A DNA stretch of 64,000 nucleotides from Mycobacterium sp. DL99 (GTDB lineage Bacteria > Actinomycetota > Actinomycetes > Mycobacteriales > Mycobacteriaceae): NCBI RefSeq assembly GCF_004762045.1, contig NZ_SJOM01000007.1, positions 5,977,565 through 6,041,564 on the forward strand, given 5' to 3'. Positions 52,901-56,284 of this stretch are shown one piece after another. A program made the position numbers and the translations under genes. Within the stretch, counting starts at the first letter, position 1. Each line of letters begins with the position of its first letter. The notes under the pieces are model-generated. The model was given only the letters and a program-made list of their open reading frames with translations. It ran no database searches and was not told the origin of the DNA.

Positions 52901-55211
52901 ATACCGCGCTCTGACCCCAGGACGGTGGCCAGCCCTGCCGCTCACCGCGGCGGAGCAGATAGACATCCTTGCCGTCGTAGACCGCCACATAGGCATGTCC
53001 GCCCTGGCGCTGCCCATCGCCGGCCCACGCGGAGGTGATGACCGCGGCCGAGCCGGGCGCCATGCCCCGCAGCCTGGCCTCGATCTGGCTGTAGGTGGCG
53101 AAGTCCGCCCGCGAACTGGTGGCCTGGTACAACGCCCGCGCAGGCATTCCAGTGGACGTCGGCTCCCCGTCAACCTGGTACTCGCGGCGGAAGTGCGCCG
53201 ACAGATCATCGCGAGCGTCGAAGAGACAGTTCTGATCGCCATGGTCCGGATCGCCGGTTTCGGTAACCTCGGGCGCCACGCTTGCCGGCGTGACGTCCTC
53301 GTCGCTGTCCTGGGTGCCGGTCTGGTGCGTGGCTTGGGCGGTCTCCTGGACACGCGCGGCGGGCACCCCTGCCGCCTGCGATTCCGGCCCGGCGGGGCGC
53401 GCTGCCGGAGCTTCCTGCTTGGGTTCGGCAGGCTTTGAATCGGACTTTGAATCAGGTTTTGCGGCAGCCGGTTTCGCGCTCTGCTCGGGTGTTGTCGACG
53501 TGGTGGGGACCGACGTCTGCGAGGAGGGCGCCGGCGAAACCGTGCTGGTCGACGACGGTTGAGCAGGGGCAACCGCCGGGCCCTGCTGTTCGGGTGCTTC
53601 CGCTAAGGGAGTCTGCTGCGCCGGATCAGCAGTCACCTCTGCGACGTCTCTGACCTCGGAGGTATCGTGTGCGCCCTCGACATCCTGAGTGCCCACGGTC
53701 TGCCCGGTATCGACCGACACCGGCTCTGCAGCCACTGCAGCGTGCGGCACGTCCGTCGTAGCGACATTCGCCGCAGGATTGGCGACATCCTGCTCCGGGC
53801 TCAGCGTGGCAGTGTGCGCTGGCTCCTCGGCGGGAGTGTCGGCTGAATCGTTGTTGTCGTGCTGCGTATTCGACGAGCGCTCCTCGTCGGGCACGACGGC
53901 CGGCTCATCGTCGGATTCGTGCTTGACGTTGGTATCGGTGTTGGTATCGGCATCGGTGTCTGTTTCGGCGTCGGCCTGATCCTGCGACTCGTCGGAGTCC
54001 TGATCCGTCGACTCGTCGACGGCACCGTGACGTTCCCCATTTCGGATTGCCTGCTTCGAATCCGATTGCGGTGTGGTGTTATTCGTCTGACCAGCGCCGG
54101 CACGTCCCGGACTCGACTTGGCAGGGGCGGCCGATGGCCCGGCGGAATCGTTCTGCGAAGTTCGGTTGGTGTCATCCTCACCGTCGTTCTCGCTGTCCTG
54201 CCGGCCGGTGTCCAGCCGGCCATCCGGATCCTCGCCCCGCAGCCCGACGTTCGGAGCATCGGGCCGCGGGAGACCGGCCGGATTGGTCTGGTTGCCCTGT
54301 TGCGCCGGATGACCTCCGCCGATGCCTTTCAGACCACCGATGCTGGTGCTGGTGGAACTGGCAAGTATCGAGATCGTGTCGAATTCACCGCCGACGGCCA
54401 ACGTGCCGGCCACGTTGCCCGACACCCCGGCGGTGAACATGGTGGTCGCGCCCTTGGTCGCCGCGGTGAACCGGTTGCGAGCGGGTCCGAGCCCATGCGC
54501 AACCGGCACGGCGGTGATTCCGCCCCCTGCGCCGCCGACCAGCGAGGAGATCCCAGTCTGTTTGAACCGGTCCCACCGGAAATCGGCATGCCCCTTTTCG
54601 GCCTGGACGCCCTGGACGATCCCCTCTTGAAGCCAGCCCTGTGCAAGCTCCTCCAAGGCTTCCGTCCAGCCTTCGTGCAGGAGCCTCTTCATCATCGTCT
54701 TGGTCAGCAGTTCGGCCATCTTCTCGCCGAGACGCCGAATCGCCCACATGATGACCGCACGTATCCACGCGATGGTCGTTGTCTCGATGACGGGGATCGC
54801 CGCCGTCGACGCCCCGTAGGTGGGACCGGCCATGGCGAGGCTGTACGAGATCTCAGCGGCGGCGAGCGCCAGCCCGACGATGGTCGACAGCTTGCTGTAT
54901 TCGATCTCGGAGCTGAAATTGGTGGCGCCCTCACCCATTCCCGAGATTCCTTGGGCAAGTTTGTCCACCGTGTACTCGCCGTCGAACAGCATGGCGAACT
55001 GTCGATCCGCAGCATCGGCGGTGTCGCCGGTCAGTACCGACATCGTCTCACCGCGGACCCTGTTCAGATCCGGGACGAGGTCCTGCAATGCTTCGGCCGC
55101 GGCCTGATAATGCTCGCCGATTCGGCGAGTTCGGGTTTCGCTGCCTTGCGGCCACTCACCGCCCGCGAGATATGACACCCATTGGAGTTCGGGTGGGATC
55201 TGGATGTCCAT
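37986..55211 (-). CDS. Giant (5,741-aa) multi-domain ESX-type polymorphic toxin/effector
   Basis: One open frame of 17,226 bp. Domains in order (approximate residues): CpnT-like WXG100-type carrier 1-305; acidic Asp/Thr/Pro linker 306-655; Tox-PL 1 (655-800); alpha/beta-hydrolase unit 1 (835-1160); hydrolase units 2-5 (1175-3025); Tox-PL 2 (3030-3150); truncated hydrolase 6 (3175-3360); GDPD 3371-3605; hydrolase 7 (3640-4050); Tox-PL 3 (4062-4180); GNAT 1 (4215-4400); Tox-PL 4 (4485-4605); GNAT 2-4 (4645-5320); three 105-aa repeats 5392-5706; acidic tail. No signal peptide is seen; export by the adjacent ESX system through the carrier domain and its two upstream partners is inferred. Several catalytic sites look intact (listed with the sub-features). 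Targets are unknown. No frameshift or stop interrupts the frame. Confidence 0.85.
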   Translation of the reverse strand: MDIQIPPELQWVSYLAGGEWPQGSETRTRRIGEHYQAAAEALQDLVPDLNRVRGETMSVLTGDTADAADRQFAMLFDGEYTVDKLAQGISGMGEGATNFSSEIEYSKLSTIVGLALAAAEISYSLAMAGPTYGASTAAIPVIETTTIAWIRAVIMWAIRRLGEKMAELLTKTMMKRLLHEGWTEALEELAQGWLQEGIVQGVQAEKGHADFRWDRFKQTGISSLVGGAGGGITAVPVAHGLGPARNRFTAATKGATTMFTAGVSGNVAGTLAVGGEFDTISILASSTSTSIGGLKGIGGGHPAQQGNQTNPAGLPRPDAPNVGLRGEDPDGRLDTGRQDSENDGEDDTNRTSQNDSAGPSAAPAKSSPGRAGAGQTNNTTPQSDSKQAIRNGERHGAVDESTDQDSDESQDQADAETDTDADTNTDTNVKHESDDEPAVVPDEERSSNTQHDNNDSADTPAEEPAHTATLSPEQDVANPAANVATTDVPHAAVAAEPVSVDTGQTVGTQDVEGAHDTSEVRDVAEVTADPAQQTPLAEAPEQQGPAVAPAQPSSTSTVSPAPSSQTSVPTTSTTPEQSAKPAAAKPDSKSDSKPAEPKQEAPAARPAGPESQAAGVPAARVQETAQATHQTGTQDSDEDVTPASVAPEVTETGDPDHGDQNCLFDARDDLSAHFRREYQVDGEPTSTGMPARALYQATSSRADFATYSQIEARLRGMAPGSAAVITSAWAGDGQRQGGHAYVAVYDGKDVYLLRRGERQGWPPSWGQSAVSTTAVGYLDANGDPVDELGLRSDDLDAAIAVGDVQGTPDQTPGEQWRGVATQSQIAEEALAKRVPPVDAGDLRNPLGLMESADARARANATWWGALSGPEQRALIDTYPQHIGNSEGISPAARHEANTQLLETQRRQLESWRDSGHRLSRSQSRTLARLERIQSSLSDAQTRAREAGIDGPMLLAFDASAFGGDGRAIVSFGADPYQADSVSWHVPGQGTTIDRIGACMDGALNHLQATLQANPGQSAASIAWLGYDAPSGWSGWRVAGHGSAREGGAVLYSDVRAFNAARDTWAGDGSHFTDNHIFAHGYGSNAVSYAGRDGRLANDIRTVSLTDSLGAGPVRRAAEFGIGADNVYVVSSSRDVPTALAGRTPIAELSLGADPWAEAFGANRGTHTQLEPSSETDVPALEPTAPTVQSTRAIADEALAQRDPPASAADVVNPLGVAEDARTRAEANVRWWAGLSEEQRDALVQTYPTRIGNSEGIPPAARDLANRTALQMARDHVQKKLDRGEKLTKPEKNHLLRMNRLDAALQQMGREAAEAGLDAPLVLAFDPPAFGGDGRAVVSFGADPYQADSVSWLVPGFATTIDKLEGNMRNALNHLQSTLQENPTLAATSIAWIGYDAPNDSATARVARPTLARQGAEILYSDLQAFNAARDTVAGDGSHFRDNHIFAHSYGSTTASYAGRDQRLANDIRTVTLLGSPGAGPMHNASEFGIGNHNVFVASSSLDPVTGLGGRTPGENGRFFGRGLGMDPAMKEFGAVRVTAQFPASMNDGGSVGTHRSYYRYMDGDTDPRVRTESLANFGRIAAGQPERLHLEGHRTVVDGRTVEPAEGRALRLDGDTDTHQPGEPRRWNPRWHPGEVEPSATQVAADQALGQRIPPVGINDLVTPLGNEPQAVARAQANAAWWSGLSPGQQLALTQAYPYQIGNAEGIPAADRNTANHRVLQRYMDRAAGIQAQIDAGTRPTDTQLDFLLRVNRLESALQRAHVAAQQAGVGDPLILAFDPPAFGGDGRVLVSFGADPYVADSVSWYVPGMGAQINKLDYLMHCSLNILQSIRTENPSISAASIAWLGYDAPNDSGTVRVGSSTLAEAGGDILHADISAFNATRDAFAGDGSHFTGNHIFGHSYGSTTTSYAGRGGRLGEHVSTITLLGSPGAGPLQSASDFGIDPRNVFVASSSRDFVTGLGGRTSDSHGRLGRGLGTDPAMDTFGAQRIRAEFPASMDRKDTTATHNAYFDFQETDGPGTRQWLVTPTNEVRSESLANLGRIASGHTERLDLETHRTMQERPGRLFGTRRATVEPAAARSNNGGRNWWNPRWRDADIEVDPQHAVTEPNWTASSGQTQHAATRAVADAALAQRVPPAGAADLVNPLGRAGDATARAEANARWWSGLTDAQRQALIETYPSRIGNAEGIAPSARDAANRLAIKRFQEHVQSMIDRGVRPGKNELANLLRVNRLDAALQAAAANAAQAGVGGPMVLALDPFEFGGDGRAIVSFGVDPYQADSVSWLVPGFATTVDKLEGNMRNALNHVQSTMRENPTLAATSIAWIGYDAPNGMASGRVMSPGLARAGAEILYSDIRAFNVARDTVAGDGSRFDGNHIFGHSYGSTTVSYAGRGARLANDIRTVTLLGSPGAGPLHHASQFGLEDGNVFVASSSRDPVTGFGGRRAEQNGRFAGRGLGMDPAMDEFGAVRVTSEFPASMNTRSSFGTHKSYHHHVAEGDGAPVRSESLANSGRIAAGRTERLDLERHRRVVDGRTVDPAAGRPLRLDDDTQVEHEGPRRPWNPRWRAGEIEPSVARVVADEALGQRIPPLAVDDLVHPLGRESQAVARARNNAAWWAGLSEDQQQALLQEYPHQIGNAEGIPAAVRDIANREMLRRYAERAAAVQARIDAGEKISNREMDFVRRVNRLENAMQRAEVASTQAGEGHPLLLALDPGAFGGDGRALVSFGADPYTADSVSWYVPGLGSQLDKLDYIMHCALNIQQSVHAENPSLSSASIAWLGYDAPNDSASARVARPGLARAGGEMLYTDISTFTAVRDAFAGDGSHFNGNHVFGHSYGSTTTSYAGVDGRLAPHVTTVTLVGSPGTGSLQHAGDFGLDEGRVFVVSSSRDFVTGLGGRTPGSMGRFGTGLGTDPAMDTFGARRVSGEFPASMDRKDTLTTHNAYFDYLETDGPGTRQWLVTPSHAVRTESLTNVGRIAAGNYDDVRAEPHRTVDGNRSRTIEPAASRQAMRLDDDPGAFHPTDTHQRNRIPRWARGNDCAQVLAQEVSARTGRNIPLDVAPSRRGTPARAMFRAFGSSADFATYAQIEATLLGRPSGSMAVMASRWSGGQPVGHAYMAVNINDRVYLFDPHTRQYSGWPPHWGQDAVTQTAVGYLDEDGKPLQKGRWYNQFAAAAIGRVQGLPEGLAHGNVDGRTAAERDTANRDVLQHYRDRADHIRTKLDQFGPTTREERAFLERIDRLDLAVRKADADAARAGLDAPLVLALDTSAFDGGGHAVISFGADPFHAANVTWQTARGSIEQLGTVTARALDGLQETQDSAAIAWIGADTGALHQELAAFHATRQSLGEPGPFTGNHVVTQADSRNSTERPAAQVVAHRGASHDFPEQTRAAYTEALRQGADALECDVRLTKDGELVLIHDKTVDRTSNGAGRVGDMTLAELQALDFDGHGILTLDEFIQLAQDAERPVTLFIETKHPAQQGLKIEREVVAALQRHGLTNPGPDQLVKAAVISFYPDALLRVRMAAPNVPTVLLGPSARYLAGIVGATAIGPSIETLRNNPELVGAAAERGLATYCWTVNNEADVQFARDLGVDWVATDHPGRTGNMLGDAPTRSPGEHESSETAAESVDRQTVQQRAEDALSRRIPPVRPDELRNPMGPAEEASARAANNARWWSGLTDEQRSALIETYPQHIGNAEGIDATDRNRANRKVLQQLRDEADAVRSKADRGERPTRAERKLLRRVDKLDLAIRKADGDAARAGVDGPLLLAFDPSEFGGDGRAMLSYGADPYTAESVSWHVPGIASSVDSLLGFNTTSALHHLQAVQQENPGLSAASIAWIGYDAPSGWSIMRAAGHGMARTGGDILYSDIRAFNAARDALAGDGTRFTGNHVFGYSYGSTTTGYAGRDGRFAGHVRTVSLVGSPGAGPVRTAGEFAIGAENVFVASSSRDVVTALGGRTSGSNGRILGIGLGTDPAMDSFGAVRVTAEAPAVMNRMATGGTHHTYFLDTEATTNLGRIAAGRTDAVTTEQHRTELGRSRRAPLLRTVEPAGDRVGGRRFWNALWCRPPNCVVTLSEELSSLFGRKFGLDVRPSRRGVPARALFQSVRSDADFATYDEIEATLLGDPSLKVAVVTSQWSGGRQSGHAYMAVKIGRNVQLYDPHTRKYSPWPPHWGQNAVTQTAVGYLRTNGNPVGPMTVDVPLRLDAADAVGNVQGPQTDPEFSRRQAEYRAQDPATRLVDTRYAEPLGDVVDNASDHARVRQLAQDLSGRYGPYRIQLTAENLTDEVLLTGAIFNGDTKIGTIQRSFSRDSEGNLVAYHTGVVIKDKNLRGQGFSKALTSELERFYVHSGVDRIELTTHDKGAYAWARRGYAWDPGTRQLQESLDRVKQSARELRETVSDEAKALLDQVVQQLDPSNPRLPEPIDLANLATTAEPKLGRDLLDGTGAVPGRNGVHYVKYLDPAPVAPTRTGLKGWIQNVFGRDSARSRADDNCAYGVAGELSRIHPGRRFILSVAPSSTGVPGWALFQAAESRSQFATYDEIQAELLGPTARTSAIVVSRWAADSGRQGGHAYLAVTDGQRVQLYDPRTRRYSPWPPYWGEAAVDRTAVGYLDENGEPVDRLSYDVPLQISLDAADAVGDVRGAPSGSDFPARQQDYREQDPTTRRVDTRYAQPLGEVVDNFDADEVRQLADDLSGVYGPYRVEMFRAVAEERSGGVIVGGLIISGDEEIGFVQQTYVRDRDGSLVAHQNAVDIPDRAFRGQGFSKALSRALEQYYTMSGVDRIELRTEQDGGYAWARQGFSWNPDPQKLQASVDNVRNSALRLRDQVSPEARAVLDELVQRLDPSRADLPEPVDIAALVTVEEPHLGRDVLTGTHWSGVKYLGAADAIGDVQGSQDRDQDPGDTDQARADYRAQDPRTRRVDTRYAQPLDEVIDNLDRDEIRRLADDLSGRYGPYRVEFEGSILRGYDKIVLEGVILHGNTAIGSVERTFYRDDEGKLVVYNILVTIDEDYRGKGFSKAFTSELERYYTRSGVDRIELLSMWHGSNAWARRGFTWDPDLYRLQESLQSVKANASRIRNQVSPEAQAILDEVVARLEPGHSRLPEPADLAALTTSAEPKLGRQLLYNTSIRFVGYIEGAGPGLDFSARQEIYRAHDPTVRRVDAGYADSMGDLVDSLDAVRITQLARDLSGTYGPYRVEFRGEAEEDVFLSGVILNGDNVIGKIAYSFFRDGDGLLVAHHEEVRIFDNQFRGQGFSKAFSAELESYYRRSGVDRIVLVAEEDGGNAWARRGFTWDREPERLARSLGSVKDAAQVLREQVSPEARALLDEIIARLEPDHPRLPEPIDLASLASAQEPALGRQLMTDTGWFAVKYVGDVSADPVRVLGLLDHQPGTLSEGQAIAAFSHGELRMREFNEQLAEAGVSAETRARQLSELRNSLRTWAYQLMSNQVAAEFLSRITINPTFEDLVTRNAERGLTGDAIFEAIIDSSTHSRLEPGSLSDIETGAVYSQFELGLRALNEQMVSDGLSAEDRARTLSGLRSSLRAWTRELMENRSAADWMAANESNPSFEDLVARYERKGLSGDAVYEAIIDGATHSHYAAGTLTDEQTRTVYTTYEMRMRELRDQLLRDGVGAEERARTMYGMRATIRTWTRSLMADREMAEWLNANEPNPTFDQLVERNRAKGRVGDEIYEAIVDSSTRSRGSVNAGLGIDPDNPPDLPPMRGPDDDGSPPDQDQEEDTT
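38094..39038 (-). repeat. Giant effector: three 105-residue C-terminal repeats
   Basis: Helical repeats start at T5392, S5497 and T5602, exactly 105 residues apart. Each has a LSxxRxSLRxW helix, a NPxFEDLVxR segment and GDAxYEAIIDxxTHS. They are followed by a short Pro/Asp tail. The function is unknown; they could be a final toxin module or a binding array. Confidence 0.8.
39252..41279 (-). repeat. Giant effector: GNAT-like domains 2-4 in tandem
   Basis: Three copies of the module starting RxDxxYAxxxxxxxD and carrying FRGQGFSKAL (R4758), YRGKGFSKAF (R5011) and FRGQGFSKAF (R5249), each followed by SGVDRIxL and WARRGFTWD/WARQGFSWN, then an EQVSPEAR-type helix and an LPEPxDxAxL linker. They are related to GNAT 1. 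Confidence 0.65.
41397..41759 (-). other. Giant effector: Tox-PL domain 4
   Basis: Residues about 4485-4605, with C4491 (DNCAYGV), H4569 (GGHAYLAV) and D4584 (QLYDPRTR). The triad is complete. Confidence 0.7.
42012..42569 (-). other. Giant effector: GNAT-like domain 1
   Basis: Residues about 4215-4400. The acetyl-CoA loop signature RGQGFSKAL (R4328-G-Q-G) follows a beta-rich half, then LERFYVHSGVDRIELTT and a WARRGYAWDP end, as in N-acetyltransferases. A non-acetyltransferase use of the fold is possible. Confidence 0.6.
42672..43028 (-). other. Giant effector: Tox-PL domain 3
   Basis: Residues about 4062-4180, with C4068 (PNCVVTL), H4143 (SGHAYMAV) and D4158 (QLYDPHTR): complete triad with the same 75- and 15-residue spacings as copy 2. 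Confidence 0.7.
43062..44294 (-). repeat. Giant effector: hydrolase unit 7
   Basis: Residues about 3640-4050. Complete lead-in (IGNAEGI, G3693) and core with S3894 in FGYSYGS (histidine before the serine replaced by tyrosine). The YDAPSGWS segment makes it most like unit 1. It is directly followed by Tox-PL 3. Confidence 0.65.
44397..45101 (-). other. Giant effector: glycerophosphodiester phosphodiesterase domain
   Basis: Residues about 3371-3605. TIM-barrel GDPD signatures: HRGAS with H3376, then PEQT, ALECDVRLTKDGELV with E3403 and D3405, LIHD with H3418, FIETKHP, and YCWTVNNEAD before WVATDHPG. All family catalytic and metal-binding positions look intact. GDPDs hydrolyse glycerophosphodiesters; as a toxin it could attack lipid-derived head groups. 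Confidence 0.8.
45132..45689 (-). repeat. Giant effector: truncated hydrolase unit 6
   Basis: Residues about 3175-3360. The lead-in helices and the first strands (LDTSAFDGGGHAVISFGADPF, in part) match the other units, but the unit stops at GNHVVTQ, exactly where HIFGHSYGS would follow. The catalytic half is missing and the GDPD domain begins about 15 residues later. Confidence 0.65.
45762..46124 (-). other. Giant effector: Tox-PL domain 2
   Basis: Residues about 3030-3150. C3038 (NDCAQVL), H3113 (VGHAYMAV) and D3128 (YLFDPHTR) give a complete Cys-His-Asp set for a Tox-PL glutamine deamidase or protease. The trailing GWPPHWGQDAVTQTAVGYL segment is shared by all four copies. Confidence 0.7.
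46137..51689 (-). repeat. Giant effector: hydrolase units 2-5, A-B-A-B block duplication
   Basis: Four complete DUF1023-like units with serine nucleophiles S1448, S1902, S2381 and S2835 in HSYGS. Units 2 and 4 (type A, SWLVPGFATT) match each other, as do 3 and 5 (type B, SWYVPGxGxQ and a WLVTP insert). The IGNxEGI glycines (1251, 1702, 2184, 2635) and the serines give an A-to-A and B-to-B period of exactly 933 residues (2,799 bp), which shows duplication of a two-unit block. Confidence 0.85.
51732..52709 (-). repeat. Giant effector: hydrolase unit 1 (nucleophile lost)
   Basis: Residues about 835-1160: helical lead-in (WWGALSGPEQRALIDTYP, IGNSEGI) and alpha/beta-hydrolase core of DUF1023 type. 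The nucleophile elbow, HSYGS in units 2-5, reads HGYGS (G1080), so the serine is replaced by glycine and the unit should be inactive. Confidence 0.7.
52812..53249 (-). other. Giant effector: Tox-PL domain 1 (probably inactive)
   Basis: Residues about 655-800. Papain-fold Tox-PL domain (glutamine deamidase type) with C662 (NCLFDA) and H739 (GGHAYVAV). The acidic residue that follows the histidine by 15 positions in the other three copies is arginine here (R754, LLRRGE), so the Cys-His-Asp triad is broken. Confidence 0.65.
53247..54296 (-). other. Giant effector: disordered acidic linker
   Basis: Residues 306-655. Low-complexity, first Asp/Glu/Asn/Thr-rich (repeated DTDADTNTDTN), then Pro/Ala/Ser-rich and lysine-containing (KPDSKSDSKPAEPK). 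No fold is expected. It separates the carrier from the catalytic chain. Confidence 0.8.
54297..55211 (-). other. Giant effector: N-terminal carrier domain
   Basis: Residues 1-305. Helical WXG100-type trunk with LQWVSYLAGGEWPQGSE, FDGEYTVDKLAQGI and a hydrophobic stretch (VGLALAAAEISYSLAMA, IPVIETTTIAWIRAVIMWAI). It is paralogous to the 317-aa protein at 34888-35841 and resembles the N-terminal domain of the secreted toxin CpnT. It probably pairs with the 98-aa protein and directs export. Confidence 0.7.
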
Positions 55212-55267
55212 AAGCGAATTGGTGTGGCAACAGGCCTATGTGGCGCACCACTCCATGCGGCAGACGA

Positions 55268-55564
55268 CTACGGCTGGTCGTTCTGTTCGAAGGAGTCCGC
55301 GGAACCCTTCAAACCGTCCGAGTAGTAGTCGAGCAGATCGGTCTTGACCACCACCGAGCCGTCGACCCAATCCTTTTGCGCCAGATACCCGGCACTGCCT
55401 TTCGCGTACCCGTCACCCATCTTGTCGTCACCCCATGCGGCACCTTCGGCCATCAGATTGGCTTGCAGGGTGGACAGCACGTTCTTCATCCTGACGCTGA
55501 CATCATTCAGGTTCCTCGAGGTCGCCCGCAGGTCAGAAGGTCCGACACCGAGTTCGTCAGCCAT
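55268..55564 (-). CDS. WXG-like 98-aa partner of the giant effector
   Basis: A 98-aa protein with a WXG-type turn (AAWGDDKMG) and KTDLLDYYSDG near the end; a paralogue of 34146-34442. It lies 56 bp upstream of the giant gene on the same strand. By analogy with the small Esx proteins upstream of CpnT, it probably pairs with the carrier domain for export. The ORF starts at an ATG 4 bp after the YbaB-like stop. Confidence 0.65.
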   Translation of the reverse strand: MADELGVGPSDLRATSRNLNDVSVRMKNVLSTLQANLMAEGAAWGDDKMGDGYAKGSAGYLAQKDWVDGSVVVKTDLLDYYSDGLKGSADSFEQNDQP

Positions 55565-55568
55565 CGAT

Positions 55569-56033
55569 TCAGCTCCTCACAGTGGGGAATGCGGATTCGT
55601 CCCGGTCGTCATCCTCCGGCCGGCCCGCTCCGACGACTGCATCGTCGTTGCCGAACACGGATCTGGTCAGTTCGCGCAGATCGGGCGCGCTGTCGGCGAA
55701 GTCGGACAGTGACGGCATCATCCGGCGCCGTTCTTCGATCGGCATCATCAGGGCAGCCGACCGCTGCGCGACGAGCTGCGCCGCTGACTGCGCCGCCGCG
55801 GTCACGTGGCCGCCGAGTTCTTCGAGTTCGTACTCTTCGAGATACGACTCGTCGATGACAGTCTCGATGACATGACCGCGGGCGTCGACCGTCACCGCGA
55901 CCAAGCCGTCTGCCTCCTCAGCACTTGCGGTGAGCTGCGCCTGCTCGCGCTGCACCGCAGCAATATCGGCCATCTGCTCTTGGACCAGGGCCAGCACCTC
56001 GGTCATCTGATGCCGGAGGGCATCGTTGCTCAT
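55569..56033 (-). CDS. YbaB/EbfC-like protein upstream of the giant effector
   Basis: I choose the ATG at 56031-56033 (154 aa, MSNDALRHQMTEVLALVQEQ), because it aligns with the start of the paralogue at 34885; the longer frame begins at 56120 without support. Layout: N-terminal helix, VAVTVDARGHVIETV strands, long helix, acidic tail. It is the first gene of the leftward effector operon. Chaperone or regulator of the effector is inferred. Confidence 0.6.
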   Translation of the reverse strand: MSNDALRHQMTEVLALVQEQMADIAAVQREQAQLTASAEEADGLVAVTVDARGHVIETVIDESYLEEYELEELGGHVTAAAQSAAQLVAQRSAALMMPIEERRRMMPSLSDFADSAPDLRELTRSVFGNDDAVVGAGRPEDDDRDESAFPTVRS

Positions 56034-56284
56034 TCGGATCAGTGTTCCAGATTCGCAATGGCGCCGCCACAGACTTAGTCGAATTCGATTACGGCTGACC
56101 ATATTTGAGTGCGCGAACAATTACGCATGGCGAAATTGCCATCGTCACAATGCTGCTCACGCGTCAATTTGCCAACTCGTAGGGACAACCAAGGCCAACG
56201 GGCTGGTCCGCATTCCGCACAGATAGCTCACAGCCCCTTGGCGGATTCGCCGATACTTTGCCTCGATGCTCGAGCGCGGTGCGG
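56034..56284 (-). promoter_or_regulatory. Promoter region of the giant-effector operon
   Basis: A 251-bp AT-richer gap between the EspI-like gene stop and the YbaB-like start. An inverted repeat ATGGC-gaaatt-GCCAT lies at 56127-56142. The minus strand of 56118-56135 (TTTCGCCATGCGTAATTG) resembles 25438-25456 upstream of the substrate operon. No gene is seen. Confidence 0.4.
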
